Assembly (NCBI RefSeq): GCF_030063145.1 | Contig: NZ_JASISM010000002.1 | Location: 186,001 to 250,000, forward strand | Direction of reading: 5' to 3' | DNA: 64,000 bases | Origin: Cryobacterium sp. PH31-L1 | GTDB lineage: Bacteria; Actinomycetota; Actinomycetes; Actinomycetales; Microbacteriaceae | Shown: in pieces, positions 52,054 to 59,894 of the stretch | Numbering within the stretch: the stretch's first letter is position 1 | Layout of the letters: every line of letters begins with the position of its first letter | The notes under the pieces: model-generated | Databases searched by the model: none | What the model was told of the DNA's origin: nothing | What the model saw: the letters and a program-made list of their open reading frames with translations, nothing else | Made by a program: the position numbers and the translations under genes

Positions 52054-53490
52054 GTGGAACTCCGCGACTACATCCGCATCCTGCAGAAGAGTTGGATGCT
52101 CATCGTGGCGCTGACCCTGGTGGCTGTGGCCGCGGCATCCGTTTTCTCGATTCTGCAGACACCGACCTACAGCGCCACCTCGAAAGTTTTCGTCTCGACC
52201 GAATCGAGCGGTACGACGAGCGATCTCGTGCAGGGCGCGAGCTTCACTGTGGCCAGGGTCAAGACCTACTCAAGCCTCGCCGTCACTCCACTCGTGCTGC
52301 TACCGGTCATCGAGACGCTCACGCTTGACCTTTCGGCGGCCGAATTGGCTGAGAACATCGCCGTCTCGGCGCCGCTCGACACGTCGATCATCGATATCAC
52401 CGTCACCGATCCCGACCCGCGCCGGGCCGCGGACATTGCCAACGAGGTATCGCAGAGCCTCACCCTTCAGGTGCAGGAGATCGAGCAGCCCGAAGCCGTC
52501 ACGGAAGCTCCGGCCGTGAAACTCACCCGGGTGCAGGTGGCCAGTGTGCCGTTGGTGTCGGTGGGCCCGAACGTTCCCCTCAATATCGCGCTCGGGGCTC
52601 TCGTAGGACTGGCCCTCGGCGTGGGCCTCGCCGTGCTGCGCGAAACGCTCGACACCCGCATTCGCAGCCAGCGCGACGTTGAACAGGTCACCGAGCTGCC
52701 CATCATCGGCGGCATCGTGTTCGACCCCAAAGCCGCCGAGCGCCCGCTCATCGTGCACGCCGACCCGCGCAGCCCGCGGGCGGAATCCTTTCGCACGCTG
52801 CGCACCAACCTGCAATACCTCGACGTGGAGCGGGTCGACCGCTCGTTCGTGGTCACCTCGTCGATCGGCAGCGAGGGCAAGAGCACCACGAGCGCCAACC
52901 TGGCCATTTCACTGGCCGATTCCGGTGCCCGCGTGCTGCTCGTCGACGCTGACCTGCGCAAGCCGCGCGTCGCCGACTACATGAACATCGAGGGCGGCGT
53001 CGGCCTCACCGACGTGCTCGTCGGCCGGGCCGAGATCGAGGACGTGCTTCAGCCCTGGGGCCGAGGTCAGCTGTTCGTGCTGCCAGCCGGCCACATTCCG
53101 CCCAACCCGAGCGAGCTGCTCGGGTCGTCGCGCATGGCGCAACTCATCGAGGACTTCAACCACACCTTCGACGTGGTCATCTTCGACTGCCCGCCGCTGC
53201 TTCCCGTAACGGATGCCGCCATCCTCGCCAAGAGCGTCGGCGGCGCCATTCTCATCGTCGCGGCCGGCCGCACCCAGAAGAACCAGCTCACCGGCGCCAT
53301 CGCGGCGCTCGCGAATGTCGGCGCCCCGATCAGCGGTGTCGTCATGACAATGCTGCCGACCAGGGGACCCGATGCCTACGGTTACGGCCACTACGGCCAG
53401 TACGGCTACGGACACACCTACGGCGAGGTCGGCCCGGCACCCGAGATCGTTGCTCCCAACTACTCCCGCCGATCGAGAGCCCAAGCATGA
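52054..53490 (+). CDS. Wzz/BY-kinase fusion, copy 2
   Basis: This 478-aa paralogue of the protein encoded at 48057 starts at GTG 52054 with GAAAGGTAG upstream. The Wzz domain and its helices, Walker A SSIGSEGKSTTSANL, Walker A' LLVDADLRKPR and Walker B VVIFDCPPLLPVTD are all present. The C-terminal tyrosine cluster is YGYGHYGQYGYGHTYG. Its stop overlaps the phosphatase start (ATGA), the classic kinase/phosphatase pair of exopolysaccharide control. Confidence 0.93.
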   Translation: MELRDYIRILQKSWMLIVALTLVAVAAASVFSILQTPTYSATSKVFVSTESSGTTSDLVQGASFTVARVKTYSSLAVTPLVLLPVIETLTLDLSAAELAENIAVSAPLDTSIIDITVTDPDPRRAADIANEVSQSLTLQVQEIEQPEAVTEAPAVKLTRVQVASVPLVSVGPNVPLNIALGALVGLALGVGLAVLRETLDTRIRSQRDVEQVTELPIIGGIVFDPKAAERPLIVHADPRSPRAESFRTLRTNLQYLDVERVDRSFVVTSSIGSEGKSTTSANLAISLADSGARVLLVDADLRKPRVADYMNIEGGVGLTDVLVGRAEIEDVLQPWGRGQLFVLPAGHIPPNPSELLGSSRMAQLIEDFNHTFDVVIFDCPPLLPVTDAAILAKSVGGAILIVAAGRTQKNQLTGAIAALANVGAPISGVVMTMLPTRGPDAYGYGHYGQYGYGHTYGEVGPAPEIVAPNYSRRSRAQA

Positions 53491-54098
53491 CCGCCCCCCG
53501 CGATCTCCCCGACGAGACCCCGCGCGACCTCCCGGCCGCAGCCCCCCGAATCCTCATCGTCTGCACCGGCAACATCTGCCGGTCGCCGCTGGCCGAGCAG
53601 CTGTTGCGGCAGAATCTGACCGCGGCGGGCATCGATGCCGTCGTCAGGAGTGCCGGAACGCGTGCCATGACCGGCAGCGCAATGACGCCGGAAGCGGCGG
53701 CGTTGTCGCAACAATACGGGGCGTCGAACACCCACCATGTCGCTCGGCAGCTCACCGAGAAGCTCATCGCCGACGCCGACCTGGTGCTCACGGCCACGCG
53801 CGACCACCGCCGAGACGTCGTGACAATGCTGCCCAAGGCCACCCGTTACACCTTCACGCTCAACCAGTTCGCGCGTCTGGTGTCCGCCGCCGAACCAACC
53901 CGACCGCCGCTCGACTTCGCGGCCTATGTCGCGGACATCGCCTCGACCCGCGGACTCCACCCCTCGCCCACACCGCCCACCCTCGACGACGTCGATGACC
54001 CCTACCGCCAGTCCGCGGCCGTCTACGCCCGTGCCGCCGCGGCCATCAACGCGTCCGTCACGACGATCACTGCCGCCCTGGTCGCGGCCGGAGCCTGA
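53487..54098 (+). CDS. Low-molecular-weight protein tyrosine phosphatase (Wzb-like)
   Basis: This 203-aa enzyme should dephosphorylate the tyrosine cluster of the adjacent BY-kinase. The P-loop CTGNICRS (Cys26-x5-Arg32) and the general-acid region DVDDPYRQS are present. It has about 20 extra N-terminal residues and a longer middle part than the usual ~150-aa enzyme. It overlaps BY-kinase 2 by ATGA and the next gene by TGATG, so three genes are translationally linked. Confidence 0.93.
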   Translation: MTAPRDLPDETPRDLPAAAPRILIVCTGNICRSPLAEQLLRQNLTAAGIDAVVRSAGTRAMTGSAMTPEAAALSQQYGASNTHHVARQLTEKLIADADLVLTATRDHRRDVVTMLPKATRYTFTLNQFARLVSAAEPTRPPLDFAAYVADIASTRGLHPSPTPPTLDDVDDPYRQSAAVYARAAAAINASVTTITAALVAAGA

Positions 54099-55087
54099 TG
54101 CCTCACTCACGTCGTCGTCGCCTCATCGCGTACTCCGCTATCGGATTGTTCGTGCTGATCGACGCCGTGCTCGTCACGAGCGCACTCACCTCCACCTCGG
54201 TTGACGCGGCCACAGACGCGTCATCGACGCCGGCGGCGACGGCATCCGTTTTCCCCACTCCGAGCGCCAGCCCGTCGCCCACCCTTGCCGCGACGCCGAC
54301 TCCCACTCCCACCTTCGCACCCGCGGTCAGCCCGATGCCGGCCTCTCGCCTGCTCTCGGCCGTTTCGGCCACCGCTGCCTGGCGCGCCACCACCGGAGCC
54401 TGCCCGGCCACGGCGGCCTCGCCCGAGCTCAGCACCGATTCCGGCGCCACCTGGGTGCCCAGCAACGCGACCGCACCGACCGGGGTCACCGCCCTGCAGA
54501 ACATCTTTGCCCAGAGTGAGTCCGTGGCCGAATTCGTGGGTCTCGCTGACGAAGACTGCGCCCCGCAGTTCGTCAAGACCTTCGTCGGTGGTGAGAACTA
54601 CTCCAGCTACCCCGATGAGCTCGACGTGGCCTGGTACATCGACCCCGCCGACCGCGCCACCGTGCACGGCCCCGATGGCCTCGCCACTGCCCCGTGCGAC
54701 GCCGTCGTCACCGTCGCCCCAGGCCTGGGAGACGCCGACTCGGCCGCCGTGCTCTGCGCCGACGGCCGGTTGTTCTCCACAACGGATGCCGCCGCCACTT
54801 GGTCGCAGCCGGTAACCGTCGCCGGAATGGTCACCCTCACCGCCACCACAACGGGCTACCTGGCCGTCGCTACCACCAGCTCGACCACGCCCACCGACTG
54901 CATCGGTGTGGACCTCGTCGCCCTCACGGCCGACCTCGTGCCCACGGTAACCGGCTGCTACCCGACCGAGCAAACTCCGGCTGCCTTGGCGGGCAACGTC
55001 GCGGTCGCCGCCGCCGATGACACGCTCTGGCTCTGGATCGGCGACGCCACCCTCCGTTCGACCGACTCCGGCCGCACCTGGCTCTAG
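54098..55087 (+). CDS. Exported BNR/Asp-box repeat protein
   Basis: This 329-aa protein has a basic N-terminus and a membrane-spanning signal (LIAYSAIGLFVLIDAVLVTSAL). A Pro/Thr/Ser-rich stalk (about 45-85) and a beta-propeller-like domain with Asp-box motifs follow (STDSGATW, STTDAAATW, STDSGRTW). It is probably anchored outside the cell. It is coupled to the phosphatase gene by TGATG and ends the exopolysaccharide operon. Confidence 0.78.
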   Translation: MPHSRRRRLIAYSAIGLFVLIDAVLVTSALTSTSVDAATDASSTPAATASVFPTPSASPSPTLAATPTPTPTFAPAVSPMPASRLLSAVSATAAWRATTGACPATAASPELSTDSGATWVPSNATAPTGVTALQNIFAQSESVAEFVGLADEDCAPQFVKTFVGGENYSSYPDELDVAWYIDPADRATVHGPDGLATAPCDAVVTVAPGLGDADSAAVLCADGRLFSTTDAAATWSQPVTVAGMVTLTATTTGYLAVATTSSTTPTDCIGVDLVALTADLVPTVTGCYPTEQTPAALAGNVAVAAADDTLWLWIGDATLRSTDSGRTWL

Positions 55088-55194
55088 CGGCCCGGCCGCC
55101 CCGCCCTGCGCCGCCCCGCGCCGCCCCGCCTTGCGCGGGCCGGCCGCGCTGCGCCCACATCCCGGTCCCGCCGGTCGCCCTGCGCCGCCCCTTG

Positions 55195-55263
55195 TGCCGG
55201 TAAATTTACGACACGCCGAGCTTTTCGTCCGAAATCCACGGTGAGTCGCGAAATTTACCGGCA
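55195..55263. repeat. Long-stem palindrome (GCCGGTAAATTT arms)
   Basis: Perfect 13-bp arms including the outer T-A pair (55195-55207 and 55251-55263) continue internally with CGAC/GTCG. It lies downstream of the BNR gene in a GC-rich spacer, without a T-run. It is a member of the dispersed long-stem class. Confidence 0.85.
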
Positions 55264-55333
55264 TTGCGTGCAACGCCGACCGCCCAATTCTCCACAGGGC
55301 GTGCAATTCCCACCACGCCCCGGCCGGCGGGAC

Positions 55334-55339
55334 TAGTCT
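55334..55339 (+). promoter_or_regulatory. -10 box of a probable leaderless zinc-ribbon gene transcript
   Basis: TAGTCT ends 6 nt before the ATG at 55346. Confidence 0.4.
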
Positions 55340-55345
55340 CACCGC

Positions 55346-55666
55346 ATGGACGATAACGTCGCGTGGGTCTTCGAAAAGAAAGACGTCGATCAGCCGCGCC
55401 TCTGCCCGCAGTGCGGCGACCCCCTGGAAGTCACTTGGCACGGCACGGGTTACGACTACGGCTGCGCCAACTTCGCCTGCCCGCAGCTGTACTTCGGTCC
55501 GCCCTATTCTGAGGCCGAGCTGGCCAGCGCCGTCCCGGCCGAGGTGCGTACCCCCAACTGCCCGCGCTGCCTCATTCCCATGCACATCGTGCCCGACGGC
55601 GAGAACTGGCAATTCGCCTGCCGACAAAGCGGATGCGACGGCATCTGGCCCCCCACCGGCTCCTGA
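55346..55666 (+). CDS. Small protein with zinc-ribbon-like Cys pairs
   Basis: This 106-aa protein has CPQCGDPL, CANFACPQ, CPRCLIPM and CRQSGCDG, four Cys pairs that suggest two zinc-binding units. It has no signal peptide and no recognised family. It stands alone between a palindrome and the P-loop kinase gene. Confidence 0.7.
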   Translation: MDDNVAWVFEKKDVDQPRLCPQCGDPLEVTWHGTGYDYGCANFACPQLYFGPPYSEAELASAVPAEVRTPNCPRCLIPMHIVPDGENWQFACRQSGCDGIWPPTGS

Positions 55667-55765
55667 CCCGCCGCCCCTGCCACAGCCCGCCTTCGCAGTG
55701 CCCCCGTCAGCGCCGCCGCCCAGCAGCTGACTCACGTTGAACCGCTCGCGCTCCCGCCGCTCCCC

Positions 55766-55771
55766 TATAGT
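55766..55771 (+). promoter_or_regulatory. -10 box of a probable leaderless kinase transcript
   Basis: TATAGT ends 6 nt before the ATG at 55778. Confidence 0.5.
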
Positions 55772-55777
55772 CAACTC

Positions 55778-56443
55778 ATGTCGAACAGCGGCCACGAGCC
55801 CACAGCATCCACTCAACTGACCGACCTCGCCCGCCGGGTCATCGCGCTTCTGCCCGAGCACGGGCGCATCCTGGTCGGCATCGCCGGCAGCCCCGGCGCC
55901 GGCAAGACCACCCTCGCGATGCAGGTCGCCGCGACGGTGAACGATCTGCTCGGCAGCACGGAGGTCGCCGTGCACCTCCCGATGGACGGTTTTCACCTCG
56001 CCAACGCCACCCTCGACCGCCTCGGCCGGCACGATCGCAAGGGCGCGATCGACACCTTCGACGGCTGGGGATTCATCGCCCTGCTCCGTCGCCTGATCAC
56101 CGAGTACGACCACACGGTCTATGCGCCGAGCTTTAATCGGCACGTCGACGAGGGCATCGCGGCCGAGATCGCCGTGCTGCCGAGTGCCCGCGTGGTCATG
56201 GTCGAAGGAAACTATCTGCTCGCCGACTCCGAGCCGTGGATTCAGATCTCCAGCCTCCTCGCCGAATCCTGGTTCTGCGAGACCAGCGAACGCGAGCGCC
56301 TCCGCCGACTGGTCGACCGGCATGAGCGCCACGGACGCACCCCCGAGGCCGCCTTGGCCTGGGCCGAGTCCGTCGACGGAAAGAACGCCGAGCTCATCGA
56401 GGCCACCCGCCCGCGCGCCACCCGCACGATCTCCGGCCAGTAG
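55778..56443 (+). CDS. Nucleoside/sugar kinase family P-loop protein (PanK/uridine-kinase fold)
   Basis: This 221-aa protein has Walker A GIAGSPGAGKTTLA at about 35-48 and the substrate-side LPMDGFHLANATLDRLGRHDRKGA and DTFDGWGF blocks. YAPSFNRHVDEGIA and VVMVEGNYLLADSEPW follow. These blocks mark the nucleoside/fructose kinase subgroup of the PRK/uridine kinase family. The substrate cannot be told from sequence alone. The gene is monocistronic with a leaderless-type promoter. Confidence 0.85.
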   Translation: MSNSGHEPTASTQLTDLARRVIALLPEHGRILVGIAGSPGAGKTTLAMQVAATVNDLLGSTEVAVHLPMDGFHLANATLDRLGRHDRKGAIDTFDGWGFIALLRRLITEYDHTVYAPSFNRHVDEGIAAEIAVLPSARVVMVEGNYLLADSEPWIQISSLLAESWFCETSERERLRRLVDRHERHGRTPEAALAWAESVDGKNAELIEATRPRATRTISGQ

Positions 56444-56487
56444 CCCTCGCCCGCTGCCCACGGCGGCCCCCACCGCCACCTGCAGGC

Positions 56488-56721
56488 GACGACTCGCGCA
56501 TCATATTGGGAATCTGGGACGCCGAGCCGGGGCTCTCCCGGAGAAAATTCCTCGAGCACAGTGAAGGGATCCATGTGCTCGTCGGCCGCATGGTCGTCGC
56601 CGAAGACGGCGGCGAAGCCGTCACCCTGCAGGCCGGAACGGCCGCCGTGCTCCCGATCGGATGGCAGGAGCCAGGGAAGTTCAGGAACGAACCAAAAAGT
56701 CTTGTCATCTTCACGACCTGA
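56488..56721 (+). pseudogene. Cupin-domain fragment
   Basis: The frame from GDDSRIILGIWDAEPGLSR through LEHSEGIHVLVGRMVVAEDGGEAVTL to AGTAAVLPIGWQ matches the second half of small EutQ/DUF861-type cupins. The first ~35 residues of such proteins are missing. The end (EPGKFRNEPKSLVIFTT) keeps the usual closing strand. The only starts are TTG 56506 or further upstream without a ribosome-binding site. It is most likely a truncated remnant. Confidence 0.55.
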
Positions 56722-56774
56722 CCCGAGAGCTCTGCCGCTTCAGAGGTGAGCGCTCGACCGGGCTCGGCCGTTCG

Positions 56775-56975
56775 TCAAGCCTGTTCGTCTTCCTCCGGTT
56801 CGAAGCTCGAAGCGGTGCCGGTGTGGCCCTCGGCTATCCCTCCGGGGTGATTGGGAATAGTGCCGTCCTTGCCGAGGCCGTTCGGCTCCTTGGAATCGGT
56901 GTGGGTTTCCACGTCCGGGCCTTCGAACGAGTTGTCGTCGGCGTTGTCGGGCATGCTCGTGTTTTCGGAGGGCAT
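56775..56975 (-). CDS. Small acidic hydrophilic protein
   Basis: This 66-aa protein is rich in Asp, Glu, Asn, Gly and Pro, with no hydrophobic segment and no known domain. AAGGA lies 8 nt upstream of the ATG. A palindrome TCTAGT-GAG-ACTAGA (57006-57020) with a TAGATT -10-like box on the minus strand precedes it, which supports a real gene. The composition suggests a disordered stress-type protein; this is inference. Confidence 0.6.
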   Translation of the reverse strand: MPSENTSMPDNADDNSFEGPDVETHTDSKEPNGLGKDGTIPNHPGGIAEGHTGTASSFEPEEDEQA

Positions 56976-57003
56976 TTCTGGGTTCCTTCGTTTGTTCAGG
57001 TCG

Positions 57004-57020
57004 AATCTAGTGAGACTAGA
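57004..57020 (-). promoter_or_regulatory. Palindrome and -10 box ahead of the small acidic gene
   Basis: TCTAGT-GAG-ACTAGA is a perfect 6-bp inverted repeat. Read on the minus strand it runs into TAGATT (57004-57009), a good -10 box. A repressor site is plausible. Confidence 0.4.
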
Positions 57021-57071
57021 CCGCTCTGACCATCTCGGGAAGGGCGCACCGCGCCATCTGCTCGCCGCGTC

Positions 57072-59894
57072 TTACGCCGGGCGAGTCTGGTCGGCGAGCA
57101 ACTCCAGTATGTGCCGGTAGGGCTCCTCGGTGGCCCGGGTCATGCCGAGCTCACAGGTGCGGTTGCACGACGCGTGCGCGGTGGCTCCGAGCGCCACCAC
57201 CTCGGCGGCCTGAACCCGGGTCGCCGACGCCGTCAACTCCGGATGCAGCATGCCGCGGTCTCCGGCAAAGCCGCAGCATCCCCAGCCTTCCGGCACGTCG
57301 ACCCGGTCGGCGACGGCACTGGCCACGGTCTGAAGCGCATCGTTTATTCCCATGCGTGTTGACGAGCAGGTGGGGTGCAAGGCCAACGAGTCGAGCTTTG
57401 CGTAGGCGGGCAGCGACGGCAGAATGTTCAGGGCAGCGAACTCCAGCGCGTCCATCACGGTGAGTCGATTCTCGCTGGTGTCACTCTCGATGGTCTGTCG
57501 CAACCCCTCGGTGCACGACGACGCATCGCAGATGATCGTGAGGTCGCCGTTGTTTGTGGCCGCATGCAGCGCCGCCAGTGTGCGGGCGCGCATACTGGCC
57601 TGGCCGGCGGCCATGCCCTTCGACGCCCACGGGGTTCCGCAACACAGACTGTCGATGGCCGGCGGCACGAGCAGGGTAATATTCGCGCGCTCGCACAGCT
57701 CCTCGAAGCTCAGTTGCACGCCGGGGGTGGCGGCATCCGCTGGCCCAAACATGGTGCTGACACAGGCGGGAAAATACACCACGGATGCCGCAGCTGGCGG
57801 CCTCTTGCGCGCCCTCGATACCCCGCCCGCCGGCAGCTCGCCCGAGTACAGCGGCACCGTGTCTGCCCCGAGCACCGCGCGCGCCAGCTTGTTCGGCCCG
57901 AGCACAAGCGGAGTCGGTACCTTCTGCACCACCGATAACGCCAGCCCGGCGCCACGGGTGACCGTGCCCCAGCTTGTGGCCGCCGCGTTCCACACCGCGC
58001 CGGCCACCGCAGTGGCATCGGCGGCGCGCAGGCTCTTCACGAGCAGACCGGTGTCAATGTTCACCGGGCACGCCGTTTGGCACATGCCGTCGACCGCGCA
58101 GGTTTGCACGGCGTTGTAGTCGTAATCTTTCGTGAGTGAAGCGGCCAACGCGGTGTCGCCATCCAGGCGCGCCTGTTCAATAGCGCGCAGGGTGACAATG
58201 CGTTGCCGGGGTGTGAGCGTAATCTCGCGGCTCGGGCAGACCGGTTCGCAGTAGCCGCACGACACGCAGCGGTCCACGAGTTCGGCCACGGGTGGGGTGC
58301 TCTTGATGTTGCGCAGGTGCACCTCGGCATCATCATTCATGAGCACGCCGGGGTTGAGTAGGCCCGCGGGGTCGCAGAGCAGTTTGATCTGGCGCATCAC
58401 GTCGTAGAGCTCGTCGCCATACTGCCGGCGCACGTAGGGCGCCATCACGCGGCCGGTGCCGTGTTCGGCCTTCAGCGATCCGCCCTCGCCGAGCACCAGC
58501 GACACCATGTCTTCGGTGAAATCGCGGTACCGGTCGAGGGAGGCAGACCCGGCAAAGCTGTCGGTGAGCATGAAGTGAATGTTGCCGTCCTTGGCATGCC
58601 CAAAGATCACGCTGTCGCGATAGGCATACTTGTCAAAGAGCGAGATTAGCTCGATGCAGGTGCGGCCCAGTGCGGGAACCGGCACCACCACGTCTTCGAG
58701 CAGCGCGGTGGTGCCCTGCGGCCGAGCTCCGGCCACGGCGGCGTAGAGGCCCTTTCGCAGATGCCACATCTGGGCTCGCGCGGCCGCATCGGCGCTAAAA
58801 TGTGCCGGGCTCGAAAGCCCCAGGCTGCCAGCGAGCGTCTCGCCCGTGGCCTGCAGGTCGGTCAACAGTTCGGGGCTGTCGGCGTGATATTCCACGAGTA
58901 GCGCAGCGTGGGCGCGCACGGCCAAACCGGCAATAATCGGGGGAGCATCGGGAAGGCTCTGCCCCACCTTCAGCGACAGGGCATCCATCAGTTCCAGCGT
59001 GGCGGCGCCGGTCGACACCAGCGCCGGCAGCGCCGCATTGGCCGCTTCGAGGTCGTCGAAAATCATGAGGCTCGTGGTGACGTGGGCGAGCTTGGCAACC
59101 GTACGAAAGACGGCTTCGGCCACAAACCCGAGCGTGCCCTCGCTGCCCACAATGAGGTGCGCGAGAATATCGGCCGGCCGCTCAAAGTCGAGCAGGCTGT
59201 TCACGCCGTAACCCATGGTGTTCTTCATGGAAAACTGGTGCCGAATCGTGGCGACGGATGCCGGGTCGCCGCACACGCGCTGCCTCAGCCGCACGAGCCC
59301 GGCGTGGAGTGCGGGTTCGAGCGCGCGCAGCCGCTCGTCGGCATCCGCTGCCCCGGTATCGATCACCGTGCCGCTCGGCAACACCACGGTGACCGATTCG
59401 AGGGTTCGATAGGTGTTGTCACTCGTGCCGCAGGCCATGCCCGAAGAGTTATTGGCAATGACGCCGCCAATGGTGCAGGCAATTTCGCTCGCCGGGTCTG
59501 GCCCCAATTTGCGGCCGTAGCGGGCGAGCCGGTTGTTCAGCGCCCGCACGGTCACGCCGGGCTGCACGCGTACACGGGCGCCACCGTCGAGTACCTCGAT
59601 CTTCTTGAAGTTGCGGCGCACGTCGACCAGCACGCCGTCGGTCAGGGCCTGGCCACTCAGGCTGGTCCCTCCAGAGCGAAAGGTGAGTGGAACACCCTGC
59701 GCGGCGCTCGCGGCCAGAAGCTGGCCCATTTCGTGCGCGTCGCTGGCCACGACAACCGCCTGCGGCACGAGCAGAAAGTGCGAGGCGTCGTGCGCGTTGG
59801 CGTGCCGGTCGATGTCCCGGGTCAGCACGCGGGCGGGATCGGTCACGGCCTGCTGTAGCGCACTCACCAGTGGCGTTGCGGTGGAGGTCGGCAT
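57072..59894 (-). CDS. FAD/FeS D-lactate-type dehydrogenase (GlcD-GlcF-like fusion)
   Basis: This 940-aa membrane-associated enzyme probably oxidises D-lactate (or another 2-hydroxyacid) and feeds electrons to the quinone pool. The N-terminal FAD domain has PLTFRSGGTSLSGQ, CTIGGVIANNSSGMACG and VGSEGTLGFVAE. The C-terminal FAD-oxidase block has FGHAKDGNIHFML and LKAEHGTGRVMAP. Two 4Fe-4S motifs follow (CVSCGYCEPVCP and CAVDGMCQTACP), then a CCG-type domain. It starts directly after the lactate permease stop on the same strand, which points to lactate as substrate. Confidence 0.88.
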   Translation of the reverse strand: MPTSTATPLVSALQQAVTDPARVLTRDIDRHANAHDASHFLLVPQAVVVASDAHEMGQLLAASAAQGVPLTFRSGGTSLSGQALTDGVLVDVRRNFKKIEVLDGGARVRVQPGVTVRALNNRLARYGRKLGPDPASEIACTIGGVIANNSSGMACGTSDNTYRTLESVTVVLPSGTVIDTGAADADERLRALEPALHAGLVRLRQRVCGDPASVATIRHQFSMKNTMGYGVNSLLDFERPADILAHLIVGSEGTLGFVAEAVFRTVAKLAHVTTSLMIFDDLEAANAALPALVSTGAATLELMDALSLKVGQSLPDAPPIIAGLAVRAHAALLVEYHADSPELLTDLQATGETLAGSLGLSSPAHFSADAAARAQMWHLRKGLYAAVAGARPQGTTALLEDVVVPVPALGRTCIELISLFDKYAYRDSVIFGHAKDGNIHFMLTDSFAGSASLDRYRDFTEDMVSLVLGEGGSLKAEHGTGRVMAPYVRRQYGDELYDVMRQIKLLCDPAGLLNPGVLMNDDAEVHLRNIKSTPPVAELVDRCVSCGYCEPVCPSREITLTPRQRIVTLRAIEQARLDGDTALAASLTKDYDYNAVQTCAVDGMCQTACPVNIDTGLLVKSLRAADATAVAGAVWNAAATSWGTVTRGAGLALSVVQKVPTPLVLGPNKLARAVLGADTVPLYSGELPAGGVSRARKRPPAAASVVYFPACVSTMFGPADAATPGVQLSFEELCERANITLLVPPAIDSLCCGTPWASKGMAAGQASMRARTLAALHAATNNGDLTIICDASSCTEGLRQTIESDTSENRLTVMDALEFAALNILPSLPAYAKLDSLALHPTCSSTRMGINDALQTVASAVADRVDVPEGWGCCGFAGDRGMLHPELTASATRVQAAEVVALGATAHASCNRTCELGMTRATEEPYRHILELLADQTRPA

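Noticed and set aside
55088-55190. Additional gene in the GC-rich stretch after the BNR gene
   Set aside because: The region is tandem CGCCCCG-type sequence with only low-complexity frames and no ribosome-binding site.
54221-56479. 752-codon minus-strand frame opposite the BNR, zinc-ribbon and kinase genes
   Set aside because: It spans three supported + strand genes and a palindrome. Composition and lack of domains mark it as a shadow.
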